From assembly GCA_040223695.1 (NCBI GenBank), contig JAVKFU010000018.1:434001-498000 (forward strand): DNA of 64,000 nt. Reading direction: 5' to 3'. Below the pieces are notes generated by a model. It was not told where the DNA came from. It ran no database searches and was given only the letters and a program-made list of their open reading frames with translations. The stretch is from Deltaproteobacteria bacterium (GTDB lineage: Bacteria > Desulfobacterota_D > UBA1144 > Nemesobacterales > UBA2774). The stretch's first letter is position 1; each line of letters begins with the position of its first letter. Below are positions 43,264 to 52,361 of this stretch, in pieces. Made by a program: the position numbers and the translations under genes.

Positions 43264-44889
43264 GTGGTTATGGCAGGAAGCTACAAGTTCAAGATAGCAA
43301 CGGAAGAAGGGGAATTCGAGCAGATACACGAGCTTAATTACGAGACTTTCGTAGAGGAAATACCCCAGCACGCCGAGAATGAGAGAAAGAGGCTCGTAGA
43401 TAAATTTCACGATGAGAATACTTATATAATTTGCCTCGATGAGGGGCACCTCTTAGGGATGCTCGCTGTGAGGGACAGACGGCCTTTCTCGCTTGATCAG
43501 AAAATACCCGGGCTTGACAGCTATCTCCCTCATGCGCGGTCCGTTTGCGAGATCAGGCTTCTTTCGGTCAGGAAGGAGCGCCGTCACCGTAAAGTGATAC
43601 TGGGGCTTTTCAACGTGCTTGCGCGGTATTGCGAGGAGAAGAGCTATGACCTCGCGCTTATTTCAGGAAATGTGGCGCAGCAAAGGCTATACCATACCCT
43701 GGGGTTCAAGCCGTTCGGCCCGAGGGTGGGCGGGGAGGGTGCGATGTATCAGCCCATGTACCTCACTCCGGGAAACTATTACGGAATTAAGGAAAGGATG
43801 AAACTGCTCTCCCGTATGGAGGAAACAGCGCCCGGAACGAAGGAGCCTGTAAGCATGCTTCCGGGGCCTGTCGATATAAGCCCGCACGCAAGAGCGGCAA
43901 TGAACGGTACTCCTGTTTCTCACCGGTCGGGGAAATTCGTCGAAGACCTGAACCGCGTAAAGGGGCTTCTGTGCGAGCTTGCCGGGGCCGGCTTTGCTTC
44001 AATATTAATGGGGTCAGGCACCCTGGCCAATGACGCGGTCGCGGCCCGGCTATCACTCAAAAATGATAGGGGGCTCGTTCTCTCAAACGGGGAGTTCGGG
44101 GAAAGGCTGATAGACCATGCTTCTAGGTGGGGTCTTTCGTTCAAGACCGTGGAAACCGACTGGGGGGAATCGTTCGACTACGAGGAAATAGAGAGGACGC
44201 TTGACTGTAATACCGGCACGAAGTGGCTCTGGGCGGTTCACTCCGAGACTTCCACCGGCGTGCTGAATGATGCGGGAATCCTTAAGGAAATATGTATAAA
44301 GAGGGGAGTGGAGCTTTGCCTTGACTGCATAAGCTCTATCGGCACGGTGCCGCTTGACCTGTCCGGCGTTCACATGGCGACAGGCGTGAGCGGGAAGGGA
44401 CTCAGGTCTTATCCGGGAATTTCTTTCGTATTGCACAACAGCCCTATAGAGCCCGCGTACGGGAAGCTTCCACGCTATCTGGACCTGGGACTTTACTCGG
44501 GTTCGAACCCTTTTACTTTCTCGTCCAACATGCTCTATGCCTTGAAAGGGGCGCTCGAGAATTTAAACGCGGGTGAAAGGTATTCGCGGATTAGCGAATT
44601 AGCCTTGTGGGTGAGGGAAAGGCTCAGGGATACGGGTTTCCTGATTGTAGCGAAAAAAGGTCATGAATCCCCCTCCCTAATAACGGTACAGCTTCCCGGC
44701 TGGCTCGATTCGAGCGAAACGGGTTTGAGGCTGGAAAGGTCGGGTTTTTTGCTTAACTGGCGTAGCGTATATCTCCGGGAGCGGAACTGGATTCAGATCG
44801 CTCTAATGGGAGAATGCACTAGAGAACGCATAATGCCGCTTCTCGGTCTCCTTGGGAATGTAATCAAACCGCGCCGCAGGGCTCTCTAA
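43264..44889 (+). CDS. Fusion of a GNAT-type acyltransferase and a class V aminotransferase
   Basis: Two domains are joined in 541 residues. Residues 1-170 are GNAT-like of the autoinducer-synthase/FeeM type: HDENTYIICLDEGHLLGMLA, CEIRLLSVRKERRHRK, and NVAQQRLYHTLGFKPFGPRV. Residues 195-535 are a class V aminotransferase: LPGPVDISPHARAAM, MGSGTLANDAVAARL, HSETSTGVLND (326-336), LCLDCISSIGTVPLDLSG, and a probable PLP lysine at 378 in GVSGKGLRSYPG. The second half resembles 2-aminoethylphosphonate or serine-pyruvate aminotransferases. One protein might make an amine and acylate it, but that is inference. Start GTG 43264 or ATG 43270. Confidence 0.85.
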   Translation: MVMAGSYKFKIATEEGEFEQIHELNYETFVEEIPQHAENERKRLVDKFHDENTYIICLDEGHLLGMLAVRDRRPFSLDQKIPGLDSYLPHARSVCEIRLLSVRKERRHRKVILGLFNVLARYCEEKSYDLALISGNVAQQRLYHTLGFKPFGPRVGGEGAMYQPMYLTPGNYYGIKERMKLLSRMEETAPGTKEPVSMLPGPVDISPHARAAMNGTPVSHRSGKFVEDLNRVKGLLCELAGAGFASILMGSGTLANDAVAARLSLKNDRGLVLSNGEFGERLIDHASRWGLSFKTVETDWGESFDYEEIERTLDCNTGTKWLWAVHSETSTGVLNDAGILKEICIKRGVELCLDCISSIGTVPLDLSGVHMATGVSGKGLRSYPGISFVLHNSPIEPAYGKLPRYLDLGLYSGSNPFTFSSNMLYALKGALENLNAGERYSRISELALWVRERLRDTGFLIVAKKGHESPSLITVQLPGWLDSSETGLRLERSGFLLNWRSVYLRERNWIQIALMGECTRERIMPLLGLLGNVIKPRRRAL

Positions 44890-44908
44890 TAAAACTTTAA
44901 TATTTTCT

Positions 44909-44937
44909 TTGACGAATCGTGCCTGAGGTTTTATTAT
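44909..44937 (+). promoter_or_regulatory. Sigma-70 promoter of the first YIP1 gene
   Basis: TTGACG (44909-44914) and TATTAT (44932-44937) are separated by 17 nt, 35 nt before the ATG. Confidence 0.55.
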
Positions 44938-44972
44938 CTGAATAGCCGGAATTTCTTAAAGGAGGTAGTAAT

Positions 44973-45509
44973 ATGGCAAGCTTAGTCGATAGAATGATCA
45001 GAGCGTCTAAACTCGATGTGAATTTGTATGAGGAAGTCGAAGCTGATAAGGGAGCGATGGGCCAGGCCCTGGCAGTTGTGGTTATTTCGAGTGTTGCAGC
45101 CGGTATCGGAACGCTGGGCGTCCTGGGTATAAGGGGATTGATATTCGGAACCCTCGGCGCCTTGATCGGATGGTTCATCTGGGCTTTTCTGGCTTTCGTT
45201 ATAGGAACTAAATTACTCCCCGAGCCTCAAACCAAGTCGGACATGGGAGAGATGCTGCGCACAATCGGATTTGCGAGCTCGCCCGGCGTAATACGTATCC
45301 TCGCTTTTATACCGTTCCTGGGAGCGATAATTTCAATAGTGGCCAGCGTATGGATGCTCGTCGCTATGATAATCGCCGTGAGGCAGGCGCTGGATTATAA
45401 AAGCACGTGGAGAGCCATAGCGGTAACTCTAATAGGGTTTATTATTTACTTTATAATATTCGCTGTCATCTTTTCGGCGCTTGGTGTAGCGCCCCCGGCT
45501 GCCGCATAA
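44973..45509 (+). CDS. YIP1-family membrane protein, copy 1
   Basis: The 178-residue protein has a cytoplasmic N-terminal stub (DRMIRASKLDVNLYEEVEAD) and five hydrophobic helices typical of the YIP1 fold, including FGTLGALIGWFIWAFLAFVI and LVAMIIAVRQALDYKSTWRA. Bacterial members have no agreed function. AAAGGAGG lies just before the ATG. A paralogue follows 195 bp downstream with the same motif order, so the pair arose by tandem duplication. Confidence 0.85.
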   Translation: MASLVDRMIRASKLDVNLYEEVEADKGAMGQALAVVVISSVAAGIGTLGVLGIRGLIFGTLGALIGWFIWAFLAFVIGTKLLPEPQTKSDMGEMLRTIGFASSPGVIRILAFIPFLGAIISIVASVWMLVAMIIAVRQALDYKSTWRAIAVTLIGFIIYFIIFAVIFSALGVAPPAAA

Positions 45510-45635
45510 AATCAATTTCAGAGCCAAAGATTTTAAGTAGGGCCTTAATTAATAATTATTTCAGTCATTTTCTCTTTATCAGGTCGATGACACAGGGAAA
45601 CGCTGTACGTACAAGCCGTGCTGTGCGTTTTTATT

Positions 45636-45664
45636 TTGACTTATCGTTCTCCAGGGATTATTGT
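45636..45664 (+). promoter_or_regulatory. Sigma-70 promoter of the second YIP1 gene
   Basis: TTGACT (45636-45641) and TATTGT (45659-45664) are separated by 17 nt. The GTG start is 40 nt further on. Confidence 0.5.
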
Positions 45665-45704
45665 GTTTACTCCTTATTTCATGTGGCGGAGGTAACTTGC
45701 CCCT

Positions 45705-46235
45705 GTGTTTATCAGCAGAATCATAAGAGCGCTGCTTCTCGACATTGATCTCTACGAAGAAGTCGAGAAAGACAGGAGCGCAATGTGGCAGGCCCTCTTT
45801 GTCGTATTCCTGGTGAGTCTGGCAAGAGGGGTATATACCTATAAGCTGGGGGACTACAGGGGGCTGATAGTCGGTACGATTACGAGTTTTGTCCTGTGGA
45901 TTCTGCTGGCCATGCTTATATATCTAATCGGTACAAAACTGTTCCCTGAATCCGAGACCAGGACCGACCGGGGAGAGATTCTTCGCGTGCTGGGATTCGC
46001 AAGCGCCCCCGGTATATTCCGAGTATTCGCGCTCATTCCTTATTTGACTCCTATTGTATTTCTTGTCGTATGGGTGTGGACTCTCGTGGCGATGATAATC
46101 GCCGTAAGACAGGCTCTTGATTTCAAGAACACGTGGAACGCGATATGGGTCTGCGTGGTGGGACTTATTGCCTTCTGGCTCGTGTATATAATTCTGCTGT
46201 TCGCGTTTGACATACCCAAGCCTGTGTGGTCTTGA
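45705..46235 (+). CDS. YIP1-family membrane protein, copy 2
   Basis: This 176-residue paralogue of the preceding gene keeps the stub (SRIIRALLLDIDLYEEVEKD), the GTKLFPESETRTDRGEILR loop and LVAMIIAVRQALDFKNTWNA, but the membrane helices have diverged. An in-frame stop at 45693 excludes an earlier start, so GTG 45705 is used; GGAGG lies 13 nt upstream, a long spacing. It has its own promoter rather than sharing the first copy's. Repeat island 4 begins immediately after its stop. Confidence 0.83.
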   Translation: MFISRIIRALLLDIDLYEEVEKDRSAMWQALFVVFLVSLARGVYTYKLGDYRGLIVGTITSFVLWILLAMLIYLIGTKLFPESETRTDRGEILRVLGFASAPGIFRVFALIPYLTPIVFLVVWVWTLVAMIIAVRQALDFKNTWNAIWVCVVGLIAFWLVYIILLFAFDIPKPVWS

Positions 46236-46239
46236 CTGA

Positions 46240-46320
46240 TAAAACTAAATGGAGTGACGAGGCCATCTCTTTTTTTATCTTGAGATTGCCGCGCTTCGTT
46301 TCACTTCGCTCGCAATGACG
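46240..46320. repeat. GAGATTGCCGCG...CTCGCAATGACG element
   Basis: TGAGATTGCCGCG, TTTCACTTCGCTCGCAATG and a degenerate left arm match the other island elements. Confidence 0.6.
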
Positions 46321-46340
46321 ATATCTATTTGACGGATTAT

Positions 46341-46536
46341 TTTGCTTCTTTTTCTTGATAAAAAGAAGCAAAAATCATCGACTACACAGAATATGGCTGA
46401 ATATATCTTATTAAGTCTAAAATCTTTTCATCCCACCGCGGCCCCTAAAAGATTTTCACGCCTTAATAATCTATATTCTTAACGCCAATTCTGTGAATGT
46501 CAGAAAACGAAAAGGCAAAAGACGAGATTGCCGCGG
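46341..46536. repeat. Large palindromic element, copy C
   Basis: The palindrome runs from CACAGAATATGGC (46385-46397) to GCCAATTCTGTG (46484-46495), 111 bp in all. Nested arms are TAAAATCTTTT and AAAAGATTTT around a C-rich loop. It begins TTTTTCTTGATAAAAAGAAG. Confidence 0.8.
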
Positions 46537-46568
46537 TCCCTTCGGAGCCTCGTAATGACGAGCGAGGG

Positions 46569-46600
46569 TGTCATTGCGAGCCGTAGGCGAAGCAATCTCA
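46569..46600. repeat. GTCATTGCGAGCC...GCAATCTC element
   Basis: GTCATTGCGAGCC then GCGAAGCAATCTC; it matches the element at 34389. Confidence 0.6.
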
Positions 46601-46766
46601 TTTCTTCGACAATGCGCGACAACTGCGAGCCCTATACTATCAGAAGCTGTCGTAAAAGTGTCTATAATCAGTAGCAGCGCAGAGTTTATATGGCTTTCAA
46701 TAAAGGCTGAATATAATAATTCGTTAATGTGGTTGGGAAAATCTAATTCCGGTCCGGGAAGACCTG

Positions 46767-48368
46767 TCAGCCCCGGGCTTTTGCCGCGCGCTTGGCTTCG
46801 TCTTTGAGTATCTTGTAGTCTATGCTGTCCACAAGCGCCTTCCAGCTGGCTTCGACTATATTCTGCGATACCCCTACGGTGCTCCAGTCGCTCTCGCCGT
46901 CGCCCGATTCTATAAGAACCCTTACTACTGCGTCCGTTCCGTGCTGGGCAGAGAGCACCCTCACCCTGTAGTCCTTGAGCTTCATGTTCTTTAGGTTGGG
47001 ATAGAACTTTTCCAGGGCCTTTCTCAGTCCCTGGTCCATAGCGTGAACAGGCCCGTTTCCGATAGCGGCCATGTGCTCGGTTACGCCGTCCACCTGAACT
47101 ATAAGCGTAGCCTCCGTGATAGGCTCCTCGTCGTCGCTTCGTTTTTCCGTAATCGTGCGTATGCCCTTCAGATGAAAAGGCTTTCTGTACTCCCCGAGGG
47201 ATTTCCTTACGAGCAGCTCGAACGAGGCGTCCGCGCCCTCGAATTCGTATCCTTCGTTTTCGAGTTTTTTTAGCTCTTTGAGTATGTTGTTCACACGCTT
47301 GTCGTGGGAATCGAGCTCTATTCCAAGCTCCTTTGCCTTATACACAATATTGCTCCTGCCCGAAAGATCCGATATCAGGACCCTTCTCCTGTTGCCTACT
47401 ACGTCCGGCTTTACGTGCTCGTATGTCTCGGATTTCTTCATGACTGCGCTTACGTGAAGCCCGCCCTTGTGGGCAAACGCGCTCTCACCTACGAAAGGCC
47501 TGTGCTTGATCGGCGGCAGGTTAGTCAGCTCGTGTATAAAGTGAGACACATCGTATAGCCTCCTGAGCTCATCTTCGTCGAGGCAATCAATTCCGAGCTT
47601 GAGTTTGAGGTTGGGGATTATCGAGCAGAGATTCGCGTTGCCGCACCTCTCTCCGTATCCGTTCATTGTCCCCTGTATTTGGCCTACGCCTTCCCTTACC
47701 GCGTAGAGCGTGTTGGCGACGCCTACCTCCCCGTCGTTATGCGTATGAATGCCGAGATTGGGGTTGTCGAGGCTTAAATTAACTTCCCTTACGATTCCTT
47801 CTATCTCCCAGGGGAGAGTGCCGCCGTTCGTATCGCAGAGTACCAGGACATCGGCCCCGGCCTCCTCCGCGGCCTTTATGGCATCGATCGCGTGTTTTGG
47901 ATTGTGCTTGAAACCGTCGAAGAAATGCTCGGCGTCGAAAAATACTTCGTCAACTCTCTTCTTTAGATAGGAAACAGAGTCATGGATTATCTGAATATTT
48001 TCCTTAAGCGGTATCCTGAGCGCTTCCTTTACGTGAAAATCCCAGCTTTTGCCGACTATTGTTACGGCAGGCGTCTCGGCTTTGAGGAGCGCCTGAATGC
48101 TGCCGTCCTCCTCGCAGGACTTTCCGGCGCGGCGGGTGCTTCCGAAAGCGGCTATTCTGGCCTTTCTCAATCTCAGCTTCTTGGCCTCATCGAAGAAACC
48201 CTCGTCACGTTCGTTAGATCCCGGCCAGCCGCCCTCGATATAGTGGACGCCCAGCTCATCCAGCTTCTGAGCGATTCTCAGCTTGTCGTGGATCGAAAAC
48301 GATATGCTTTCCCCCTGGGTCCCGTCCCTCAGTGTCACGTCATATATCTTTACCGTATGTTCGCTCAT
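46767..48368 (-). CDS. cimA: (R)-citramalate synthase
   Basis: The 533-residue protein condenses pyruvate and acetyl-CoA to citramalate, the first step of threonine-independent isoleucine synthesis. It has the HMGL-like barrel with [38 protein letters not shown] and [14 protein letters not shown] for metal and substrate. [10 protein letters not shown] and a C-terminal LeuA regulatory domain (about 400-520) follow. GGWPG and the overall length fit the long CimA clade rather than 2-isopropylmalate synthase. Its start overlaps lysC by 4 bp. With the ilvB-like gene at the right edge the strain can plausibly make isoleucine through citramalate. Confidence 0.94.
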   Translation of the reverse strand: MSEHTVKIYDVTLRDGTQGESISFSIHDKLRIAQKLDELGVHYIEGGWPGSNERDEGFFDEAKKLRLRKARIAAFGSTRRAGKSCEEDGSIQALLKAETPAVTIVGKSWDFHVKEALRIPLKENIQIIHDSVSYLKKRVDEVFFDAEHFFDGFKHNPKHAIDAIKAAEEAGADVLVLCDTNGGTLPWEIEGIVREVNLSLDNPNLGIHTHNDGEVGVANTLYAVREGVGQIQGTMNGYGERCGNANLCSIIPNLKLKLGIDCLDEDELRRLYDVSHFIHELTNLPPIKHRPFVGESAFAHKGGLHVSAVMKKSETYEHVKPDVVGNRRRVLISDLSGRSNIVYKAKELGIELDSHDKRVNNILKELKKLENEGYEFEGADASFELLVRKSLGEYRKPFHLKGIRTITEKRSDDEEPITEATLIVQVDGVTEHMAAIGNGPVHAMDQGLRKALEKFYPNLKNMKLKDYRVRVLSAQHGTDAVVRVLIESGDGESDWSTVGVSQNIVEASWKALVDSIDYKILKDEAKRAAKARG

Positions 48369-49597
48369 TTTGACTCTCCGAGCTTAAACGCGTCGTGAAG
48401 CGTCCTCACGGCAAGCTCCGTGTACTTCTCCTCTATCACGCACGAAATCTTTATCTCGGACGTACTAATCATCATAATATTGATTCCCTCTTTGGCAAGG
48501 GCGGTAAACATTTCCGTAGCCACTCCGGAGTGGGTCTTCATTCCAACACCGACGAGTGACACCTTGGTAATCTTGTCGTCGGACAGAACATTCCTCGCTC
48601 GGAGCTTCTTTGCTACCTTTTCCGTAAGTATAATCGATTTTTTAAAGTCTGTCCTCGGCACGGTGAACGTCATGTCGGTGTGCCCCTCTATGCTCACATT
48701 CTGAACAATCATGTCAACGATTATTCCGTTCTCGCTCAGAGGGGTGAATATCTTCGCGGCGATTCCGGGGCTGTCGGGAACCTGAGTGATTGTGATCTTC
48801 GCCTGATTTTTATCGTACGATACCCCCGATATAAGTATGTTTTCCATGTGAGACATATCTTCCTCCTCTACTACCCATGTTCCTTCCGAATCGGGGTTTG
48901 CCGTCGGACGGACGTTGAGCTTTACTCCGAATTTCATAGCGAACTCGACTGCTCGCGCCTGAAGCACCTTCGATCCTAGGCTCGCAAGCTCCAGCATCTC
49001 TTCGTAGGAAACCCTGTCCAGCTTCCTTGCGCCGGGCACAACGCCGGGGTCAGTAGTGTATATGCCGTCCACATCGTCCTTATAAAGCTCGCAGGAATCG
49101 GCGTTAAGCGCGGCCGCGAGCGCGACCGCCGTGAGGTCCGAGCCCCCTCTGCCTAACGTCGTGACATTTCCCTCCTCGTCTACCCCCTGAAACCCGGCGA
49201 CGATAACTATTTTACGGTCGTCGAGCGCTTTTTTTATTTTCTCGGCGTCGATTCTGACTATCTTCGCCTTGGAGTGGGCGTTGTCCGTAACTATCCTCAC
49301 CTGATGTCCCTGAAAGGACAGCGCCTCGTGCCCGAGCGATTTAACCGTCATGGATAGAAGCCCCGAGGATACCTGCTCGCCGCTCGATGTGATGACGTCA
49401 AGTTCCCTTTCATCAGGGGGGTCCATTATCTGAAGAGATATTTTTACCAGCCTGTCCGTCTCCCCCGCCATGGCGGAGACTACGACAACTACGCCGTTAC
49501 CCCTTTGCTTTGTCCTTATAACGTGCTCTGCCACCCATTTTATCTTGTCGAGGTTGGCAACGCTTGTTCCGCCGTATTTTTGAACGATAAGACCCAT
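48365..49597 (-). CDS. lysC: Aspartate kinase
   Basis: This enzyme phosphorylates aspartate at the head of the lysine, threonine and methionine pathways. The 410-residue protein begins with [16 protein letters not shown] and has [30 protein letters not shown] and the two C-terminal ACT domains, starting near 265, that give feedback control. It overlaps tsaE by 58 bp upstream and cimA by 4 bp downstream. The order tsaE-lysC-cimA is also known from Geobacter-type genomes. Confidence 0.96.
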   Translation of the reverse strand: MGLIVQKYGGTSVANLDKIKWVAEHVIRTKQRGNGVVVVVSAMAGETDRLVKISLQIMDPPDERELDVITSSGEQVSSGLLSMTVKSLGHEALSFQGHQVRIVTDNAHSKAKIVRIDAEKIKKALDDRKIVIVAGFQGVDEEGNVTTLGRGGSDLTAVALAAALNADSCELYKDDVDGIYTTDPGVVPGARKLDRVSYEEMLELASLGSKVLQARAVEFAMKFGVKLNVRPTANPDSEGTWVVEEEDMSHMENILISGVSYDKNQAKITITQVPDSPGIAAKIFTPLSENGIIVDMIVQNVSIEGHTDMTFTVPRTDFKKSIILTEKVAKKLRARNVLSDDKITKVSLVGVGMKTHSGVATEMFTALAKEGINIMMISTSEIKISCVIEEKYTELAVRTLHDAFKLGESK

Positions 49598-50049
49598 TCT
49601 TTTTTACCTTTTATATTAATTTCCCGCTCGGTTTCAAGACCACTGTTTCCATCTTCCGGTATTTTTATCTCAATATATATAGTATATTCAGGAAATATTT
49701 CTTCAATCCTGTCCGCCCACTCGACAGCCGCGACTCCTTTACCGAAAAAAAACTCCTCGTATCCGATTCCGAGCAGCTCATCCGCATCGGAGATTCTGTA
49801 CAGGTCGAAATGGTAAAGCGGTATATCCCCCTCGTAAGAATTCATTATCACGAAAGTGGGGCTCGCGGGTTCGTCTTCAATCTCAAGGCCCTTCGCGATG
49901 CCCTTTACAAGCACTGTCTTGCCCGCGCCCAAATCGCCCTTGAGCGCTATAATACTACCGGGTTCGAGCGATTTTCCAATAATTTCGCCGAGTTTTATTG
50001 TTTGATCCCTGTCGGTTACCCGAATTTTAACACTCTCTGTATATGCCAT
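49540..50049 (-). CDS. tsaE: tRNA threonylcarbamoyladenosine biosynthesis ATPase TsaE
   Basis: TsaE is the small ATPase needed with TsaB, TsaC and TsaD to form t6A37 in tRNAs reading ANN codons. The P-loop is GDLGAGKTVLVKGIA, followed by the diagnostic SPTFVIMNSY and HFDLYRISDADELLGIGYEE. The 169-residue length is at the upper end for the family. The last 58 bp run into lysC in another frame, an unusually long overlap. TsaB is encoded at 62263-62982. Confidence 0.94.
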   Translation of the reverse strand: MAYTESVKIRVTDRDQTIKLGEIIGKSLEPGSIIALKGDLGAGKTVLVKGIAKGLEIEDEPASPTFVIMNSYEGDIPLYHFDLYRISDADELLGIGYEEFFFGKGVAAVEWADRIEEIFPEYTIYIEIKIPEDGNSGLETEREINIKGKKEWVLSFKNTAEQALPTSTR

Positions 50050-50081
50050 TTTCGTATTTGACTTGAATTTGAGAGGAATCG

Positions 50082-51638
50082 TCAGCGAATTCGGATTACC
50101 GGCTCATCATCCGTGTAAGGAAGCTCTCTCAGGGCTGTGGGGAGAATTTCGGCCAGATCTCCGGCTACAATGCCCGCCAGGCCTTTTTCCTCCGCTGCCA
50201 GATCTCCCGCCAGGCCGTGGACGAATACCCCGAGCTTGCAGGCGTCGTCTGTGTTAAGGCGCTGAGCGAGGAAGCCGCCCAGGATGCCTGTGAGCACGTC
50301 GCCCATACCGCCCGAGGCCATGCCTGCGTTGCCCGTAGTATTTATATAAGCTTGTCCACCCGGTGTGGATATAACTGTACGCGCGCCTTTTAGAACGAGG
50401 TGGACGTTATGACGTTTTGAGAAGTCGAGCGACACACCGATCCTGTCCGCCTGTATTTCTTCCGTGCTGAGCCCCGTAAGCCTCGACATTTCTCCGGGAT
50501 GTGGAGTCAGCACGACCGGGGCTTTGGCTTTTTTCAGTATGGAGATGTCTTCCGCGACGAGCGTCAGTCCGTCGGCGTCAATCACCATAGGCAGGTCGGT
50601 CGTTCTTATTATTTCGAACAGGAATTCGCGTGTCTCTTCTGTTGTCGAAATCCCGGGCCCTATGGCCAGAGCGGTTATTTTGTTGGATATGATTTCCTTC
50701 ACTCTCTTGAGGGAAACGCTTCCGAAGGTCCCGAGTCCGGTCTCGGGAACAGGTTCGGTCATGGCCTCGGTCGTCTTTTGTTCCATGATTGGATTCAGAC
50801 TTTCGGGAACCCCCACCGTGACAAGACCGGTGCCTACCCTCAAAGCCCCCGATGAAGCGAGTGTCGCCGCTCCCGATTTGCCGGGCGAGCCCGCGAGAAT
50901 TAAGACATGGCCGTAAGTGCCTTTATGGCTGTCGGCGTGCCGCGTCGTTAAAATATTCTCGACCGACTCTGCCGTTATCAGCTCGTACGGTACATTAGCC
51001 TCGAGGAACTTCGGTGTCGTAATATCCGCTACGTAAATTTCACCCGAATAGTCGAGGCCGGGATATATTATCATCCCTATCTTCGGAAGCACATATGTTA
51101 CCGTGACGTCGGCTTTTACCGCTGTGCCGAGCGGGAAGCCCTTGTTCGCGTCCAGGCCCGAAGGTATGTCAACGGCTACGCAGGGGACGGATTGGGCATT
51201 TATAAAATCAATTACCTTTTTATAAAATCCCTCGACTTTTCTGTCGAGCCCCGTACCGAAAAGCGCATCAACTATCAAATCGGCCTGTTTGTATTTCCTG
51301 ACGCTTTTCTTGAGCTCTATAACCTCGCCGCCAGTGTTTTTGAAGGCTCTCATGTTAGTTAGCGCGTCGCCGCTGTATTTCTTCGGGTCCGAGGCGGCGT
51401 ATACTGTGACGTCGATTCCCTGTCCCATAAGGTGGCGCGCAACAACGAAACCGTCCCCGCCGTTATTGCCGCCTCCCGCGAACACCGCAACCCTCTCAGC
51501 GTACGGAAACTCCTCGATAATGACGTCCGCCGTCGCCCGCCCTGCGTTCTCCATGAGAATCAGGCTCGGTATGCGGTATTCCTCAATCGTCTTCCTGTCA
51601 ATTTCCCTTACTATCTCACGCGTGCCTATTTTCATCAT
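50082..51638 (-). CDS. nnrD: Bifunctional NAD(P)HX epimerase/dehydratase
   Basis: This 518-residue fused enzyme repairs hydrated NAD(P)H. The N-terminal half (about 1-215) is the YjeF/NnrE epimerase (FAGGGNNGGDGFVVARHL, VDALFGTGLDR, AVDIPSGLDANKG). The C-terminal half is the ADP-dependent NnrD dehydratase (LILAGSPGKSGAATLA, VVLTPHPGEMSRLTG, TGNAGMASGGMGDVLTGILG). It is the first gene of the nnrDE-tsaE-lysC-cimA run, with tsaE 32 bp downstream. No good ribosome-binding site precedes the ATG. Confidence 0.95.
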   Translation of the reverse strand: MMKIGTREIVREIDRKTIEEYRIPSLILMENAGRATADVIIEEFPYAERVAVFAGGGNNGGDGFVVARHLMGQGIDVTVYAASDPKKYSGDALTNMRAFKNTGGEVIELKKSVRKYKQADLIVDALFGTGLDRKVEGFYKKVIDFINAQSVPCVAVDIPSGLDANKGFPLGTAVKADVTVTYVLPKIGMIIYPGLDYSGEIYVADITTPKFLEANVPYELITAESVENILTTRHADSHKGTYGHVLILAGSPGKSGAATLASSGALRVGTGLVTVGVPESLNPIMEQKTTEAMTEPVPETGLGTFGSVSLKRVKEIISNKITALAIGPGISTTEETREFLFEIIRTTDLPMVIDADGLTLVAEDISILKKAKAPVVLTPHPGEMSRLTGLSTEEIQADRIGVSLDFSKRHNVHLVLKGARTVISTPGGQAYINTTGNAGMASGGMGDVLTGILGGFLAQRLNTDDACKLGVFVHGLAGDLAAEEKGLAGIVAGDLAEILPTALRELPYTDDEPVIRIR

Positions 51639-51709
51639 TGCTGGTAAAAAAATAACAAATTAAAGGGGGCTTGTATAGGAGCGGGAGATTCGGGCGGGTA
51701 AAAAAGGAA

Positions 51710-51738
51710 GGCACATAACATGTGCTCGTGTTCGGGAG
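51710..51738. repeat. GGCACATAACATGTGCTCG repeat, copy 1
   Basis: A 29-bp unit with a hairpin core (GCACAT-AAC-ATGTGC) and the tail TCGTGTTCGGGAG. Copies 2 and 3 lie at 51778 and 52173. Confidence 0.75.
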
Positions 51739-51777
51739 GGCCGGGCTAATGAGGATGGATCATACGGCACAGAAGCG

Positions 51778-51806
51778 GCACATAACATGTGCTCGTGTTC
51801 GGGAGT
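51778..51806. repeat. GGCACATAACATGTGCTCG repeat, copy 2
   Basis: Identical to copy 1 over the 29-bp unit. Confidence 0.75.
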
Positions 51807-51829
51807 AACGGAAAAAGATAAATCGTACT

Positions 51830-52018
51830 TCTTCTTTTTCTTGATAAAAAGAAGCAAAAATCAAGACTGCACAGAATATGGCTAAAAAATAAATTACCAA
51901 GGCTAAAATCTTTTAATTCCCCCCCCCAACCCTAAAAGATTTTTTTACGCCTTTATAATCTATTTTTTTAACGCCAATTCTGTGAATGTCGGGAAAGGAA
52001 AAGGCGAAAGACGAGATT
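51830..52018. repeat. Large palindromic element, copy D
   Basis: The palindrome runs from CACAGAATATGGC (51870-51882) to GCCAATTCTGTG (51973-51984). The central loop is a run of C (TTCCCCCCCCCAACC), unlike the other copies. The start is CTTTTTCTTGATAAAAAGAA. Confidence 0.78.
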
Positions 52019-52172
52019 TCTCATATGCATTCGAAATGACAGGGTGGTGGGTGTGCGGAGGAGTAGGCAGGAAGGGGGGTCACCCCTCGACTGCACACTT
52101 CGTGTGCGCTCAGGATGAGGGGGCTTGAGTGTATGCTGGTTATATGTGGAGGAGTTTGGTAGAAATTGTAGA

Positions 52173-52201
52173 GGCACATAACATGTGTTCGTATTCGGGA
52201 G
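52173..52201. repeat. GGCACATAACATGTGTTCG repeat, copy 3
   Basis: Two substitutions from copies 1 and 2 (GTGTTCGTATTCGGGAG); one lies in the right arm of the hairpin. Confidence 0.7.
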
Positions 52202-52277
52202 GAACGGAACTGAAGAGGATGACCGGTCAGGCCGGGGAGCTAGGAAGAAATCGGATATGAGCGCAGATTCTGCGTTC

Positions 52278-52300
52278 GCGGCAGGGATGCCGCTCCTACA
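52278..52300 (-). repeat. REP-like hairpin, copy 1
   Basis: On the minus strand TGTAGGA precedes GCGGCA-TCCC-TGCCGC, a 6-bp stem with a 4-nt loop. A GTAG foot before a GC hairpin is the architecture of REP sequences. Confidence 0.65.
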
Positions 52301-52361
52301 GTGGTTGAGAAGCAGGGGGTTCCGTAGAAGTCGTCTATGAGTGCAGATTCTGTGCAGAAAT

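Larger units (their letters stand above)
46236..46766. other. Repeat-rich intergenic island 4
   Basis: Contains palindromic element copy C flanked by GCAATCTC/GAGATTGC elements. The order over 46341-46600 repeats that of 39461-39721. From about 46610 to 46766 nothing was recognised. Confidence 0.7.

Noticed and set aside
51710-52201. CRISPR-like array
   Set aside because: Repeats are few, irregularly spaced (68 and about 395 bp) and no cas genes are near.
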